From: Maratus speciosus
Lineage: Eukaryota > Arthropoda > Arachnida > Araneae > Salticidae
Length of the DNA stretch: 64,000 nt
Reading direction: 5' to 3'
Assembly (NCBI GenBank): GCA_963932465.1
Contig: OZ010794.1
Coordinates: 443,673,502 to 443,737,501, forward strand
In this document: piece after piece, positions 10,742 to 22,542 of the stretch
How the letters are laid out: the number at the start of each line of letters is the position of its first letter
Numbering within the stretch: the first letter of the stretch is position 1
Notes under the pieces: generated by a model
The model's database searches: none
What the model was told of the DNA's origin: nothing
The model's input: the letters and a program-made list of their open reading frames with translations, nothing else
Position numbers and translations under genes: made by a program

Positions 10742-11864
10742 CTAGGACTCAGCCCCCTGCTCGCTAACGCTCACCAACCCCCACGAGTTGCTACGCAATT
10801 CATATTGGGATTGCTATGCAATCCCAGCTCGCTTCGCTCGCTCGCCACTATTTATGTCAACTCTAGCCAGAATGAGTGCTATCATAAATCATTACAACGT
10901 ATTAAATTTACAAATATTTTTAATGTATAAAAAAGTAATAGAAAACTGTTGAAAATATAAATAAAAACGTACCTTGGAAACAGAATTAATTAAAAAACTT
11001 AGTGAAAACAAAATAAAAAATATTTTTAGTTTGGCCGCTATGAGATCCGAGCAAGCAACATATGAAATTTAAAAATATTTTAATTCATAAAAAAGTAATT
11101 GAAAATTTTGTTGAAAATATAAATAAAAATGCATTTATCAAAAGTTTGGCGTTATGACTTGTTGATCATCATGGAGAAAGCTAAGCGAACAGGAAATTGA
11201 CGCCGCTTAAATTTAAATGGCATGTTAGTGTCAGATGAGGTCCTTCTCTTTTCATTTTGCCTATAGTATTGAGCCCCACCAGTGGCTGAGAGGTTCTGCT
11301 CTCGAAGCTGGTAGACGGGAAGTGCTGGGTTCGAACCCAATCGCACCCGTCGGCCTAACCGTTTCGGAGTTTTCGTGGTTTTCTTCGAAGCCTTGGATTT
11401 TCCATGCGTAAATACGGGTTAGGTTCTCTTAAAAAGACCCCACGAAGGGCACTCCCCCTAGGGCCTATATCCCTCGAGTAGATAATCGGCCGTCAACAAT
11501 CAACCCAACCCTATAGTATTGAAAACCACGGCTTAAATTAATTTAAAACTATAATAAGACGCTATAAAACATGCTACGTATCACGCTATCGAAATGTAAA
11601 CAAAATGTTTTTGCCTGTGTCTAAATAAAACCTTGGATAAAAAAGCTACGTCACCGTAAAACGGACCAATAGCAATTGTCATTCATGTATTGCACAAACG
11701 GTTTGCGTTAAAAGAGAGATCCTGTCTGGATTTTGATTTGCTGAATGTTTTGGGACATGTGACTGTAACTACCACTGAGAAACGTCGCTTTGGCTGTTGC
11801 CAAATAGCGAGCTACAAATACAGCCCTTTTTTAGCGCTACGTAAGAGAAATACATATATATAGA
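10742..11864 (-). mobile_element. Non-autonomous Helitron (minus strand)
   Basis: Read on the minus strand the element starts with TCTATATATATG after a host A and ends in CTAG before a host T. The GC-rich 3' end reads GGGGGTTGGTGAGCG, with a hairpin-capable GGGGGC...GTCC just before CTAG. TC at the 5' end, CTRR at the 3' end, A/T insertion and no TSD are the Helitron signature. No Rep/helicase ORF is present. It carries a SINE at 11273-11509. Confidence 0.75.
11273..11509 (+). mobile_element. tRNA-derived SINE
   Basis: This 237-bp insertion has an A-box-like TGGCTGAGAGG near 11283 and a perfect B box core GGTTCGAACCC near 11329. These are internal RNA polymerase III promoter elements of a tRNA-like head. 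The head is followed by an unrelated body and a short CAACAATCAACCCAAC tail rather than poly(A). A perfect 13-bp TSD, CCTATAGTATTGA, flanks it (11260-11272 and 11510-11522). The tRNA-like part lacks a good cloverleaf and is not a functional tRNA gene. Confidence 0.85.
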
Positions 11865-12589
11865 TAGTTAATCTCATTTATTGCTAAAAGCTGTGAAATG
11901 GATGTTATGCGCCTAATAAATACATAGTTATTAATCATTTTTAATGATGTTCTGTATTTATTAAATTACTGTTTTGAACACGATTGACCATTGAAAATGA
12001 TAAAACAAAATGGATGATTGACAACCACTTTTGGCGATCTATCTACATGGCCCAGATAATACATAAGTACAAATATTCGCATATGAGTTTTTAACATTAC
12101 ATCACTTTTCTTTATTCATTTGCAGATAGAATCTCATATCATACCCATTAATGCACACCTTTTTTTATGACAGAATACGATAACCTTGAAAATAGTTTAG
12201 CATATGAAGGTATGTAGGTGGAAGATCCCAAATAATTTTTTTGTTTTCAAAATGCGAGAAAACAGACAAATGGAAGTTTATGTACAACAATACAAAAATT
12301 AAGCTGTCTTAACCTAAAAATAAATAAAAATGCAATATTGTGTGTTAGCACTTCATTTTAAATCAAACAAAATATTCAGGTAAAGGTTAAAATTTAATAT
12401 TTGCATTAGTAGTCAGTGGCCAGTACAGGTTGTATGTTTAGTAGTCACTACTGTCAAATTAGTGGTCACTTATTACTGTGGTTTGTAGATTTAAATAGTT
12501 TCACATGTAATTTTTTATAAATATGAAATACTACAAATACATCTTTTCAAGTACATAAAAAAAAATTATTACAGTGGCAGTTTACTTTA
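11865..12589. other. Unannotated AT-rich spacer
   Basis: About 700 bp with no supported feature. Confidence 0.5.
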
Positions 12590-12743
12590 ACGGGCTGCAG
12601 GGGCGTCGCTATTGGGGGGAGCCCCCCCCCCCCCCCAATATACGTGAAGTTGGGAAATTTGAGCTTAGAGTTGGGAAATTCTAGATTTTTGTGACAATTT
12701 CTTTTTTAAAAGTAATAGTAAAAAAATTACAAAATTTTTAGGT

Positions 12744-12933
12744 ACAGATGTCATATTCGCCCCATATTGGCGCGATTTTTTTCGGTTGCCAATTTGGCGA
12801 AAACATCAACAGCATAAACAACATAATTCGGGTTACCACATCAAGCACTTTGGCGCAAGTTAAGTACCTGTTGCCTATATGATATTGGGGACAGAAAAAA
12901 ATCGCGCCAATATGGGGCGAATATGACATCTGT
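12744..12933. mobile_element. Palindromic MITE inside the hAT
   Basis: The arms begin ACAGATGTCATATTCGCCCC on both strands, about 42 bp each and almost identical, within 190 bp. The target duplication is unclear. The minus-strand ORF here only reflects the palindrome. Confidence 0.7.
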
Positions 12934-14395
12934 TCCAATTTTTATTGTTTTGTTGATTATGTTTCTGAGTACTGTAACAGTAAACAAGTTAAATTATCAA
13001 AAGAAATACAAAAAGAAATCAGCTGCATTCAATTTATCATTGTGTTTTTGAGTTATACAAAAATATTATACATCTACCAGACCTAAATTTCTCTACTCCT
13101 GTCCATCAATAGCTGACTATCTAGTTCCTTTATTTCCTCCAAAACTTTGTTTCTTTCTCAAAAATTTCAACCTACCTCACCTTCTCCTCCTAAAACAGAA
13201 TCCAGCTATTTTAATCCAAAGGGATTGCATCTTCTTTTGAAAATTGGAGATCACTTGTAGAACAACAGAAAGGAATGTAGTCACCTACTTGAAACAGAGC
13301 TGGGCAAGAAGATTTGATGAGTTTCACAAATTGCAATAACTTTTTAACTAATTTCCCAATTTTTGTACAATATTTTACTCATTCTCGTGATTTTTTGCCA
13401 CAAAAATTAGTTAACCCTTCGCAGTCAAGAAAAGGGCGTTATATGAGCAAATGTGAATATAAGAAGAACTATAGTTTAGATAAATTTGTCATATTTTACT
13501 TTTATTTGTGTGTGTGCAATATACATATTAGTCCTTCATTTATATTTATGGGTGTTTGTGAAATTTTAAATCAAAAGTCCAGTGTTGTGTGTTTAAAGCT
13601 GTTCTAAAAAATGACTATAAATATCAGAATGAAAGAACCCTTCATAATAGGAAAAGAGTTTTCGTGGAAGATTTTGGAGCATCTAAAAATCCATTTGAGG
13701 ATGATAAAGGTAAAAAAAAGAACGATTTGAATTTGGAAAGAAATATGACTATGAAAGCTGTCCATCATCTGAAGAAAAAATCGACATGCATGGTAACGCT
13801 GACACGTTGCACTTGAATAAAATTTTTAAGAAATAAAGATTTCTTTATAGACAAGTTCACAAACAATTATGAATATTAGGATATGACTGAAGAAGCTGAC
13901 TTGCGAAAGCGCGGTAGAAAAACGGTTTTACCAAAGAGAATAGATAAAAATAATAGCAGAGCAATGAACATTGATACACATAAATTTTACAGGAAATAAT
14001 TATAAGAAATACAAGAAAATTTCGGCAATTTAGTAATGAGCTTAAATGACAATTTTCCCTATATCAGGAGAATATTGCACCAATACATTTCATATTTAAA
14101 TTTCAATTGTGCAAGGCAAATTTGAGTATCACTAACTTAGAAAAGTTAATAATGTTTCCACCTGTATATGAGAAATGGATGTACATGACTTGCAGAGTCA
14201 AATAGAAATAAACCAAATCCTAACTGACTAGCTGCTATCCGATTCAGCAACTTTTCAGTCTATTTAAAACCCAACTTTTCCCGTTCAAAGGCAGAAAAAG
14301 GTTGTTGTTGCTAAAGTTGGAGGAAAACCAGTACTACTAGTACCAGCCACAATAGTTCACGAAACGTTGGAGGAAATCAAGAGTTGGCTTAAAAA

Positions 14396-14728
14396 TTGCT
14401 CGAAAAGTTGGTGAATCTGATAGCAGCTTTAAACAAACCTTTTACTCATGCCATGAAATTCAAAGACTATTTGGGTCATGCCGTCAAACTATATACTCAT
14501 ATCTTAACATTCATAGAAGCTTATCTTTATGGCGTTGCATCAAATGAAAGAATCTTTAGTCAAATAAAAATTAAAAAATATATATATTACAAACTACAAT
14601 GAGGGATGACAGGCTTGACAACCTAATGCTTTTAAAATGTGAAAGTCAAATAGTGGATTTTATTAAACTGGTTGATGTTATCATCAGGTTGGCTTCTTTG
14701 AAGACAAGAAGAATTAATGTTAAATGAA
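14396..14728 (+). pseudogene. hAT transposase C-terminal (dimerisation) remnant
   Basis: The plus frame from 14396 ends in A-S-N-E-R-I-F-S-Q, the hAT dimerisation motif (usually S-x-x-x-E-R-x-F-S). After a one-frame shift near 14595 the homology resumes as T-M-R-D-D-R-L-D-N-L-M-L-L-K-C, matching the family's usual R-x-x-M-x-x-x-R-L-x-x-L pattern. The upstream region (13589-13816 and later) is open in short pieces, but I cannot place the DDE catalytic core with confidence. At least one frameshift and several stops make it non-functional. Confidence 0.75.
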
Positions 14729-14899
14729 AACAATTCGGAAGCGCCAATCCCAAAACTTTATTCTATCCCATATATGTTAATACCTCAAAATTTGCAACCA
14801 CAATGCTAAAATTAAATAATAATTCTATGCCCATAATAATGAATTCTAAAGGTAAGATTCGTTTAATTGTGTTCATTTAAAAAGGAGATGGAAGCCTCG

Positions 14900-15420
14900 T
14901 ATTTTTCAAACAAATCATCGAATTTTGGCACACACCCTGTTAGATGCAAGCAAAATTCCAAACCCAAAGAACACAAAAGTGATACCTTTGGACAGTAAAC
15001 ACCCAAGCCCAATAAGGAAGTGCAACCAAATATGAAGTTTGACTAAATTCCGTGCATTAGTTTTTCAGATATAGCTAATGCAAAAATCGTGAAAAATGCT
15101 GCACAGCAGTGTCACCTGTTATATAATATACACAAAATCCTAATAAGCACCCAATTATGTCAAGGTTTAACAGAATATGAAGTTTGATCAAATTCCGTGC
15201 AACAGTTTTTGAGTTATAACTATCGCTAAAATCATGTAAATCGTGAAAAATGCAGCTTAGCAGCGCCACCTTTCGGGCAAGTTACACCAAAAACTAATCA
15301 GCATTAATTCTTATCAAGATATAACTGAATCTAAAGTTTCATTAAATTCTGCGCATTAGTTCTTGAGATAGAGCACCTACAAAATTTATGTCACATACAC
15401 ACAGACAGACATTTTATAAA
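14900..15420 (+). repeat. Degenerate ~125-150 bp tandem block near hAT right end
   Basis: Three diverged units share AAATTCCGTGCA-type and GTTTTTGAGTTATA-type motifs (near 15045, 15195 and 15350) and AATCGTGAAAAATGC (15090, 15245). The block ends in an ACACACAGACAGACA run. Confidence 0.6.
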
Positions 15421-15680
15421 AACAGTCAAATCGTGTTCAGGACCTGCATGTTTGTTTTTTTATTAAACAAACCAATAATTAGAATTTTTATGTTTCCAGT
15501 TCCAAAATTTTTCTTTGGAAAGGAATTTTTCATGCATAAGTTTCATTACCATTATTATACACATTGTGGTACACGTATTATACACACTTTAGTTGAAAGT
15601 TGGAAGAATTTGTTTCAAGTTGGGAAATTTTCGAATTCTCCCCCCGAAAAAATATCTGTAGCTACGCCCCTGACGGGCTG

Positions 15681-16350
15681 CTAGGGCAAATTAAGCCTAG
15701 AAGCCACAACAACTTAAAGCAGAGTTTAAGAATAAGTATCCACTGACATGCAGAAATAAGTCAGGATATAATTCAAACATAACTTTATTAAAACCAATTA
15801 AAAACACGATTAAAGATTATTAAATATAACAATATATGGACTGTAACTTCGGCCAAGAACTCAAACAGCTCATATATCGAGCCTTTACTTATATCAGTCA
15901 CATTACTGAAAAACATAACATACAAAACGAGCAATCCGAACATGAAGTCGCTCCAATATATACCATACAAACATAAATCAACTTCGTAACTAACAGTGAA
16001 ACATGCAGTTATAAAAATCAGCCAATTTGAAACCAGCATACGTCATCAGCACGATGACGCAATACTTAAGTTGGAATTCAGTCATTCATTTCCAGATGCG
16101 TGGAATTCGTAAATGTATGATGTAATATCGTCAGAAAAACGAAACACTTGTAAGTTAAAGGCTGAAAAGATTTCGTAGCTAAACTAGAAAACAAATATCG
16201 ATACGGAACAGTCTCAGAATTGGGCCGTAAAGCAAAACGACTTGAAACTTTGATATCTATGCCCTATTTCAATATCGACAAGAATGCCGCGATATGACAT
16301 CATACTTATCCCAACAAAAACAATTAGCAGTTAGTACATTAAATAAACAG
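15681..16350. other. Unannotated spacer
   Basis: The only open stretch is an 83-codon, hydrophobic minus-strand ORF (15788-16039) that I do not recognise and would not call a gene. It is not OXA1L-like. Confidence 0.45.
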
Positions 16351-18232
16351 TCAAGTGCGAGCATTACTCGCACACTGAGGGTTCCGTAGAATAAATATAT
16401 GAATTTGTAATTGTATTATAAAAAAATTAAAAAAACGTTGCTAAAAGAATACTAAGACTTTGTAAAAAAGCTATACAATGTAGGGTTGGGTATAACTGTA
16501 TATTTTAAAAAAGTGTAAATGGGTATACCATGAAAGTTCAAAGAGATATAGAGCAATAGCATATAGAGGTATGGATAAATAATATCAAATATAGCTATTC
16601 GTATAACTCTTTTTTTAATATTATCCTAATCTGTTTATGATGAACTTAATTCGGTACTGACAATAAAAGCAGTGCATAGTTAAACTTCATTTGGCATTTC
16701 ATGAAACTAAATTCAGCGTAGCTAAAACAAAACCTTTGTTCAAAGTTTAAATTTGGCATTGAGCTAAGCGCGCTTCGAATTCAGGTCTCAAAGTTGCAAC
16801 GCTGCCTTGGTCAGTGCCACGTTTTTCCAGATAGGTGTTTAATTAACTTTTAAAGTCACACGAGGCGTATTGAGAGATACAATCAATGCAAACTATCATG
16901 AATCCCACAGTATTTATGCGATTCATTCTAATTAAATCGTTCAAGGGCGATGCCCTTAAAAAACAGACACCTAATTTTAATTCCATAACAGACAAACGGC
17001 ACCAAGAATATTTAATTAAAATTTTCCTTTTATCATGTACGTGAAAATAAGCAAGTTTGCATTTTCTAATAAATTCGTTTATAAATTCTGATGTCAGTTC
17101 ATTATTTCATAAGTTTATAAATAGAATTACTCCGTGCCAGAAAGGATTAAGTGGTCGCAGGATTCTTAAAGCTTCAAAATTTAAGAAATTTTAATTTTTT
17201 TAGATGTTAAACTCCTATCTTTTCTGAATATTTTGATATAATTGTTTCCTTGAAATTCCCATTAGAACAGAAGTTTTGGCTTTTAGAATTATACCCGCTC
17301 AATAGCTGAAGCGGCGTTTCCGAAACTTTAAAGTCATTATTTTCCAAATGGCGTTTTTTGAGCATAACAGACAGGATACCTCAAAAACTTCTGAATATTT
17401 TTTCATGAAACTTTCAAAACATATATTTCATGTTAGTCTGTATAAACTAAACCTAAAATTTCCTTTTTATTGTTCAAAAAAATATTTTTTTAGATGATTT
17501 TACTGTTGAAATTTTCAAAATTTTGTATTAGCTAAATGCAACATTGCATTAAAAATATAAAAATGCTTTAAATACAAATTTATTTAAGTTCAGGGGAATT
17601 ATTACAATCTGAAGTATAAGTAAGCACCAAAATTTTCATTCTAGTTGCAATATTTATTTTGTAATCCTGTGCATAAACTGTTATGCCAATTTTTTGTTTG
17701 ACAAATGTCTTAACAGTTTCGAGCCCCCTATAAATACTAATTCTGTATCTTGTAATTTTTTAAATACATGAAACGAAAGAACATACTTATACCTTTCATC
17801 CCAATTAAAATTGTGTTTTAAAATCATATACATTTTAAGACATTAAATGTTGAAAATGGTCTTTTTTTCATTTTTCCACTTTTTAGAGTCCCGAGACCCT
17901 TTAAATTAGTATGTTTTTAACAATTTGACGTTTATTGCTTTTATACTGTTACTGGACATTACATTACACATATATATCATTAAAAGTTGTTAACTAGGCA
18001 TAGAGTACGCTGCCCCTGTCCTTGTGTATGTCCAAACTGACCGTACCTTTAAGGGTTAATATATCAGCTAATTACCGATGACTTTTTTCGAAAATCATTA
18101 TCAACAATGCCTTTATTCTTCTGCAACGATAGGTATATTCAGCGATGCTCAACAATTTTTCTGAATGCCCGTAAATCAAAATTTGTGTATAACAGAAAAA
18201 TGCTAATTACACAAAAACTATGTGACCTAGGG

Positions 18233-19026
18233 CAGGGTCGGCGAACCTTTTTACAACCGCGTGCCAGATTTTTTTCAAAAGAGGTTTTACGTGATCATGA
18301 CGTGCGGACAACCAAAAAATGGATAAAAATTATTGAATCAAAATTACCGTTAATTTTTGTTTATTAGAACTAAAAGGTATGGGAGTAACATATATGTGTA
18401 CTAATCATTACTATATACGTGTACTAATCATTACTATATACGTGTGCTAATCATTACTATATATGTGTACTAATCATTACTATATATGTGTACTAATCAT
18501 ACTAACATACTTTAGAAATTAATAAAAGAGTAAACGCTTTTTCTGTTAGTGCATCTTGAGTGCCAAATAATTAATACAGGGTTCATACTAGTTATTTTAA
18601 CGGAATTCATGCTGAAATCGAGTTATTTCGCAAGTGGTTTACATTTAAGATTGTCGTATCATTCATTTCCAAAAATAATGACTCGCAGGAATATATAGAG
18701 GGGGCAATTGTCAAAACTACAAATTACATATCAAGTCATTATAATTCCATCATTTGCATTTTTACTTATAATATTCTCCAAATCTTCTCTTAATTTGATA
18801 AATTATTGAGTCCATATTTCAAGAAATTTGGGATTCAATAAGTCCCTTTCTAATTTTTTTCAATTTCAGGGAATTAAAAAAAATAAAAAAAGCCCAGTCT
18901 GTATAAATTCGTGTTTTTTTTATTATTATTTATTATATTTTATTTTAACTTCTGAATCAACAATGAGCCGAAAATATTCCATTGCGTGCAAATTATGGCA
19001 CGTGTGCCATAGGTTCGCCGTCCCTG
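18233..19026. mobile_element. hAT MITE, 794 bp
   Basis: The ends are CAGGGTCGGCGAACC and, opposite, CAGGGACGGCGAACC. A perfect 8-bp TSD, ACCTAGGG, flanks it (18225-18232 and 19027-19034). No transposase. It contains a short tandem array at 18396-18500. Confidence 0.9.
18396..18500 (+). repeat. 23-bp tandem array, about 4.5 copies
   Basis: Repeats of TGTACTAATCATTACTATAT plus CG or TG. Copies differ by only one or two bases, so the expansion is recent. Confidence 0.9.
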
Positions 19027-19351
19027 ACCTAGGGTAATTCGCTATAATTTTTCGGCAAGGTTTATATTAACGTCTACTACCTCTAATTTTTTCATAATTT
19101 TAGTTTCAGTAGATTTGGAATTAGATGGGGGGGGGGGGAACATATTTTTGCATAACATTTTCAACAATATTTTTGAAAATACCTAAAATTAAAAGGAATG
19201 TATTTTGGAGTTCAGCATTACAAAAGCTTTCAAAGGATACCCCACATGATATACAAAGAAAAGATTTTTTTTTCAAGTAGTATAATTAGCCCCTCTACTT
19301 TTTTACTAAATATATTTATGAATGTTTATGAATCTGAAAATATGTGGGTCA

Positions 19352-20970
19352 GGGCTTGAATTTCAGGGCGGGATGGCGGGATTTGCGCCCAAAATTTTGA
19401 AATTCCGCCCAAAAGAATATCGTGCGATCAACTCAAGCGAATGCCTTGTGAATTTCCCGATATTTTCACGCTACCGATTGACACATTTTGCGGGGTTTTT
19501 TTAAGCGAAAGATCGTTGAAATTCACGAATTTTTCACGAGACCTATAGACAAATTTCGTTATTTTTTTCTCGAGATCAGTTGGCAAGTGTCCGCGACCGA
19601 TTGGTGAATTCAGGAGCGATTCTGTTACGAATTTTCCAAAAATTTAAGACATTAGGTTCCGAAAATTATGAAAAATCGGTCATCAGTTTAACAGAAAAAT
19701 ATCGCGAATTTCGACAAATGATCGCCGAAAAAATCAATTTCGTCTATCGTTCGAGGAAAAAATCACCAATTTTGTCGCAAAGAATTGCGAATAAAACGCA
19801 AATTTTGTCAAAGGATCGCGGAAAAACGTGAATTTCGTCAGATCGTGAAAAACATCAAAGGATAGCACAAATTCATAAATTTTGGCGAAAAAACGCAAGT
19901 ATCGGAAAAGGATCGCGAAAAAGCGAATTTCGTCAAAGAATCGTGGAATAAACACGAATTTAGTCAAAGGGCCGCTGAAAGAAAACTGCGAATTACATCA
20001 AAAAATCGCAAAAAAACTAATTTCGACAAAATATCGCGGATAAAATGCGAATTTCATTAAAAGATTGCGGATAAGACACGAATTTCGTCAAAAGCAGGGG
20101 GTCAAAAGCTAAGTGGAAAAAAAATATATTCTGAAATTCGCCGCAAATTTTCTGAAAGGTTGCAACAGAGGGAGGGGGGAATCCACTCCTGGCACTAACT
20201 ATGTTTTTTTTTACGCCCCTTTGTCGAAATTTGCGGGTTTTCGCAATCTTTTGACGAAATTTGTCGGTTTTCCGCGATCTCTTGACAAAATGTGCCGTTT
20301 ATCCACGATCATTTGACGAAATTTACCGTTTTTTGTGATCTTTTGGGAAAATTTGCCGGATTTTCGTGATATTTTGCGGAAATTTGCTGTTTTTTCCTGA
20401 TCTTTTGACGAAATTTGCCATTTTTTTCGTGATTCTTTGACAAAATTGGTTTCTTTCGGCGAACATTTGTCCAAATTCGTGATATAGTGTATGTTCGAAT
20501 TTTCGGGTTTATGACCGATTTTTTTTAATTTTCGGAAATGACTGCCTTAATTTTTCGGAAAATTCGGAACAGAATCACTCTGAATAGCGGATAAAACGCG
20601 AATTCAGTCAAAGGGCTGCAGAAAAAAATAGCCTGAAATCAAACCGAACCAAAAAAAAAAGAGTTTACTTGACCTGCAACAAAAAATATATAGCACCTGG
20701 AGAGGATTTCCCAATCCCTTCCCATCTCCTGCTGTAACCTTTCAGGAAATTTGCTGTGACTTTCCATTTTTTTTTTTTTTACTCAGAAACACCCTGACAG
20801 TCTGTATTAATACAGACATGACAAAAATAATTAATGTAAATCTTTAAGTAACACGTAAAATAACAGTGGGTTTTAGATTTTTTTTCTCCCTCTTAAATAG
20901 CTCAACTCTCCTCCATTTATAAATGTTGGTAGGGAGACTCCCCTCCTAGGAAAAATTGAATTTCAAGCCC
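19352..20970. mobile_element. Transposon with 9-bp TSD and palindromic minisatellite core
   Basis: The ends are GGGCTTGAATTTCAG and, opposite, GGGCTTGAAATTCAA. The nonamer TGTGGGTCA occurs immediately outside both (19343-19351 and 20971-20979). A 9-bp duplication would suggest a Mutator-like element, but no transposase supports this. Almost all of the interior is the GAATTTCGTCAAA minisatellite. Confidence 0.65.
19500..20625. repeat. ~30-bp minisatellite, GAATTTCGTCAAAGG-GCGAAAAA type, both orientations
   Basis: Diverged units of about 30 bp run in one orientation from 19500 to 20100 and in the opposite orientation from 20215 to 20480, followed by a short forward piece at 20580-20625. The same family forms 41690-43190. 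ORFs here read as Lys/Arg/Phe repeats and are artefacts. Confidence 0.8.
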
Positions 20971-21120
20971 TGTGGGTCAATGGTCTTTATTACTTCCCCG
21001 AATTTGAACTTTCCACATTCCATAGTTTAAGAGTAAAATGGCTGTGACAGACAGACAGACAGACACAGGAGTGATCTTATAATGGTTCTGTTTTTACTTT
21101 TTAAGTACGGAACCCTAAAA

Positions 21121-22542
21121 TGAGGGAATTTATCGAACAATGTTGCTCAAGACCAAGGTCAATGATTGGTTCATATCTCTAATACGTCACTATGTAGCCT
21201 GAAACCAGAATTCTTTCTGAAAATACATCTGAAATATTTCATGTTTCCGGCAAAGCTCTGATTTTGAACTCTGAAACAATAAGAACTACAGGTGGAAAAA
21301 CGCATGCACTTTCGATGATCTCTTGCGGATCTGATGAGAATGAGAAATAATTTATATTTATAAGTACTACTACATGAAAAATAAAAATTGACACGTTGGT
21401 GATCAGATATGCAGCATAAAGTCGCGAATTTTTTACATTTAGTCACCTTAGGCCAGTGCTGACTGGGGAATTTTAACCTGTATATTGAGGCATGAAAGTC
21501 ATAAATAGGGAAAAAAGTGGAAGATTTTTTCTATCTATACCAATAATTTACATACATTTTAACAGTTATTTATGCAATAAAATGAAATATAAATGTACAT
21601 ATGATTGTTATTACATGTAAAATAAATTAAAAACTAAATAAACGTTAAAGAATTAAAATAATTAATGTTTCACACATCAACTATAACCATCATCAGGAAA
21701 GAGTTTTATAGTGCTTCAAGACAGTTTGGCTTTGTTCTTTAAAAGCAATATAAAACTGTTTCCTGACGATGGTCATAGATGATGACTGAAAGTTGATTAT
21801 TTAAATTTTTTAATGTTTATTTAGTTTTTAATTTATTTTATAAGCACCATTCAGTAATTTTGTGATTTTTACTTCCACGTTACTATTGTAACTTTCATGG
21901 TGAAAATATACAGCTCTCTTATTAAAATAAATTTGCCATGTTAAACATATGCACATCAAATTGATCTTTACTCCAGAAATACATCACTGAAATTATTCAA
22001 AAGGGTTGTATAAATAGGACAAAATATTCCATTAAAAAAAAAACCCCTTCCTCTCCCTTCTAAAATCTAAAAAAATAATAATATTCAGGAAGGACACTTT
22101 AAGCAGCTTCATTTACATGACTGTCAGACTCTTATAATATAGGGTCACCACCTTTGAGTTGATGCCTTTTTTGCACAGCAATTCAGAAAGAAAATCCAAG
22201 AATTTGAGTACACAAATGTCCAGTTATTAAATTTTCCAGACAGCCCCACCCCATCTTTTAAGCTTCCAATACTTTCTTTGCATTTCTGCATTAATTCAGA
22301 GAATGCACAAAATTGATTAAAGAAGGTGGAATTCCTCTTTCATGCCTGTTAGGTTTAAAGCCCATTGTTTGGTGACAGTTTATTTATTTATTTATTTTAT
22401 TTATTTTTAATAGAAAGTTGTCAGCAGACTAATAAATTAGATAATAAATAGCTCATGCATTATAATTAAAAAATAAATAAATATTCAAAATGTCTTTTAA
22501 TATGGAAATTAAGTTCAAATATATAGTAAAAATTATACTTAC
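21121..22542. other. Intron 3 of the OXA1L-like gene or spacer, with hairpin 21618-21842
   Basis: No coding exon was found. Bases ~21618-21712 and ~21745-21842 are inverted copies (AAAATAAATTAAAAACTAAA at both outer ends), probably a small MITE without a clear TSD. A (TTTA)n tract lies at 22379-22410. Confidence 0.5.

Larger units (their letters stand above)
12598..15672 (+). mobile_element. hAT element with decayed transposase
   Basis: The ends are CAGGGGCGTCGCTATTGGGG and, opposite, CAGGGGCGTAGCTACAG. A perfect 8-bp TSD, ACGGGCTG, flanks it (12590-12597 and 15673-15680). The interior holds a C-terminal hAT transposase remnant (14396-14728), a small palindromic MITE (12744-12933) and a tandem block before the right end. 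A second, more damaged relative lies at 58190-58905. Confidence 0.88.
16351..21120. repeat. Unclassified repeat bounded by GGGTTCCGTA / TACGGAACCC
   Basis: The left end has a perfect hairpin (GTGCGAG...CTCGCAC, 16355-16372) followed by AGGGTTCCGTA. The right end has a GACAGACAGACAGACA run and then TACGGAACCCT (21106-21116), an 11-bp inverted terminal match. About 2.4 kb of the span is later insertions (18233-19026 and 19352-20970). The interior is AT-rich without ORFs. I do not assign a superfamily. Confidence 0.5.

Noticed and set aside
11283..11345. Possible tRNA gene
   Set aside because: A and B boxes are present, but the sequence does not fold as a tRNA and lies within a TSD-flanked SINE.
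13314..13816. Two plus-strand ORFs as separate genes
   Set aside because: They lie inside a TSD-flanked hAT; at best they are remnants of its transposase, without recognisable motifs.
15788..16039. 83-codon hydrophobic minus-strand ORF
   Set aside because: Considered as an OXA1L membrane exon, but no family motif or splice sites fit.
19580..20474. Lys/Arg-rich ORFs resembling a repeat protein
   Set aside because: They are translations of the ~30-bp minisatellite in several frames and on both strands.
1..22542. Further OXA1L exons (transmembrane core)
   Set aside because: I searched the minus strand by eye for the conserved R-C-L-x-F-P and Q-R-x-A-A blocks and found none. The rest of the gene is not claimed here.
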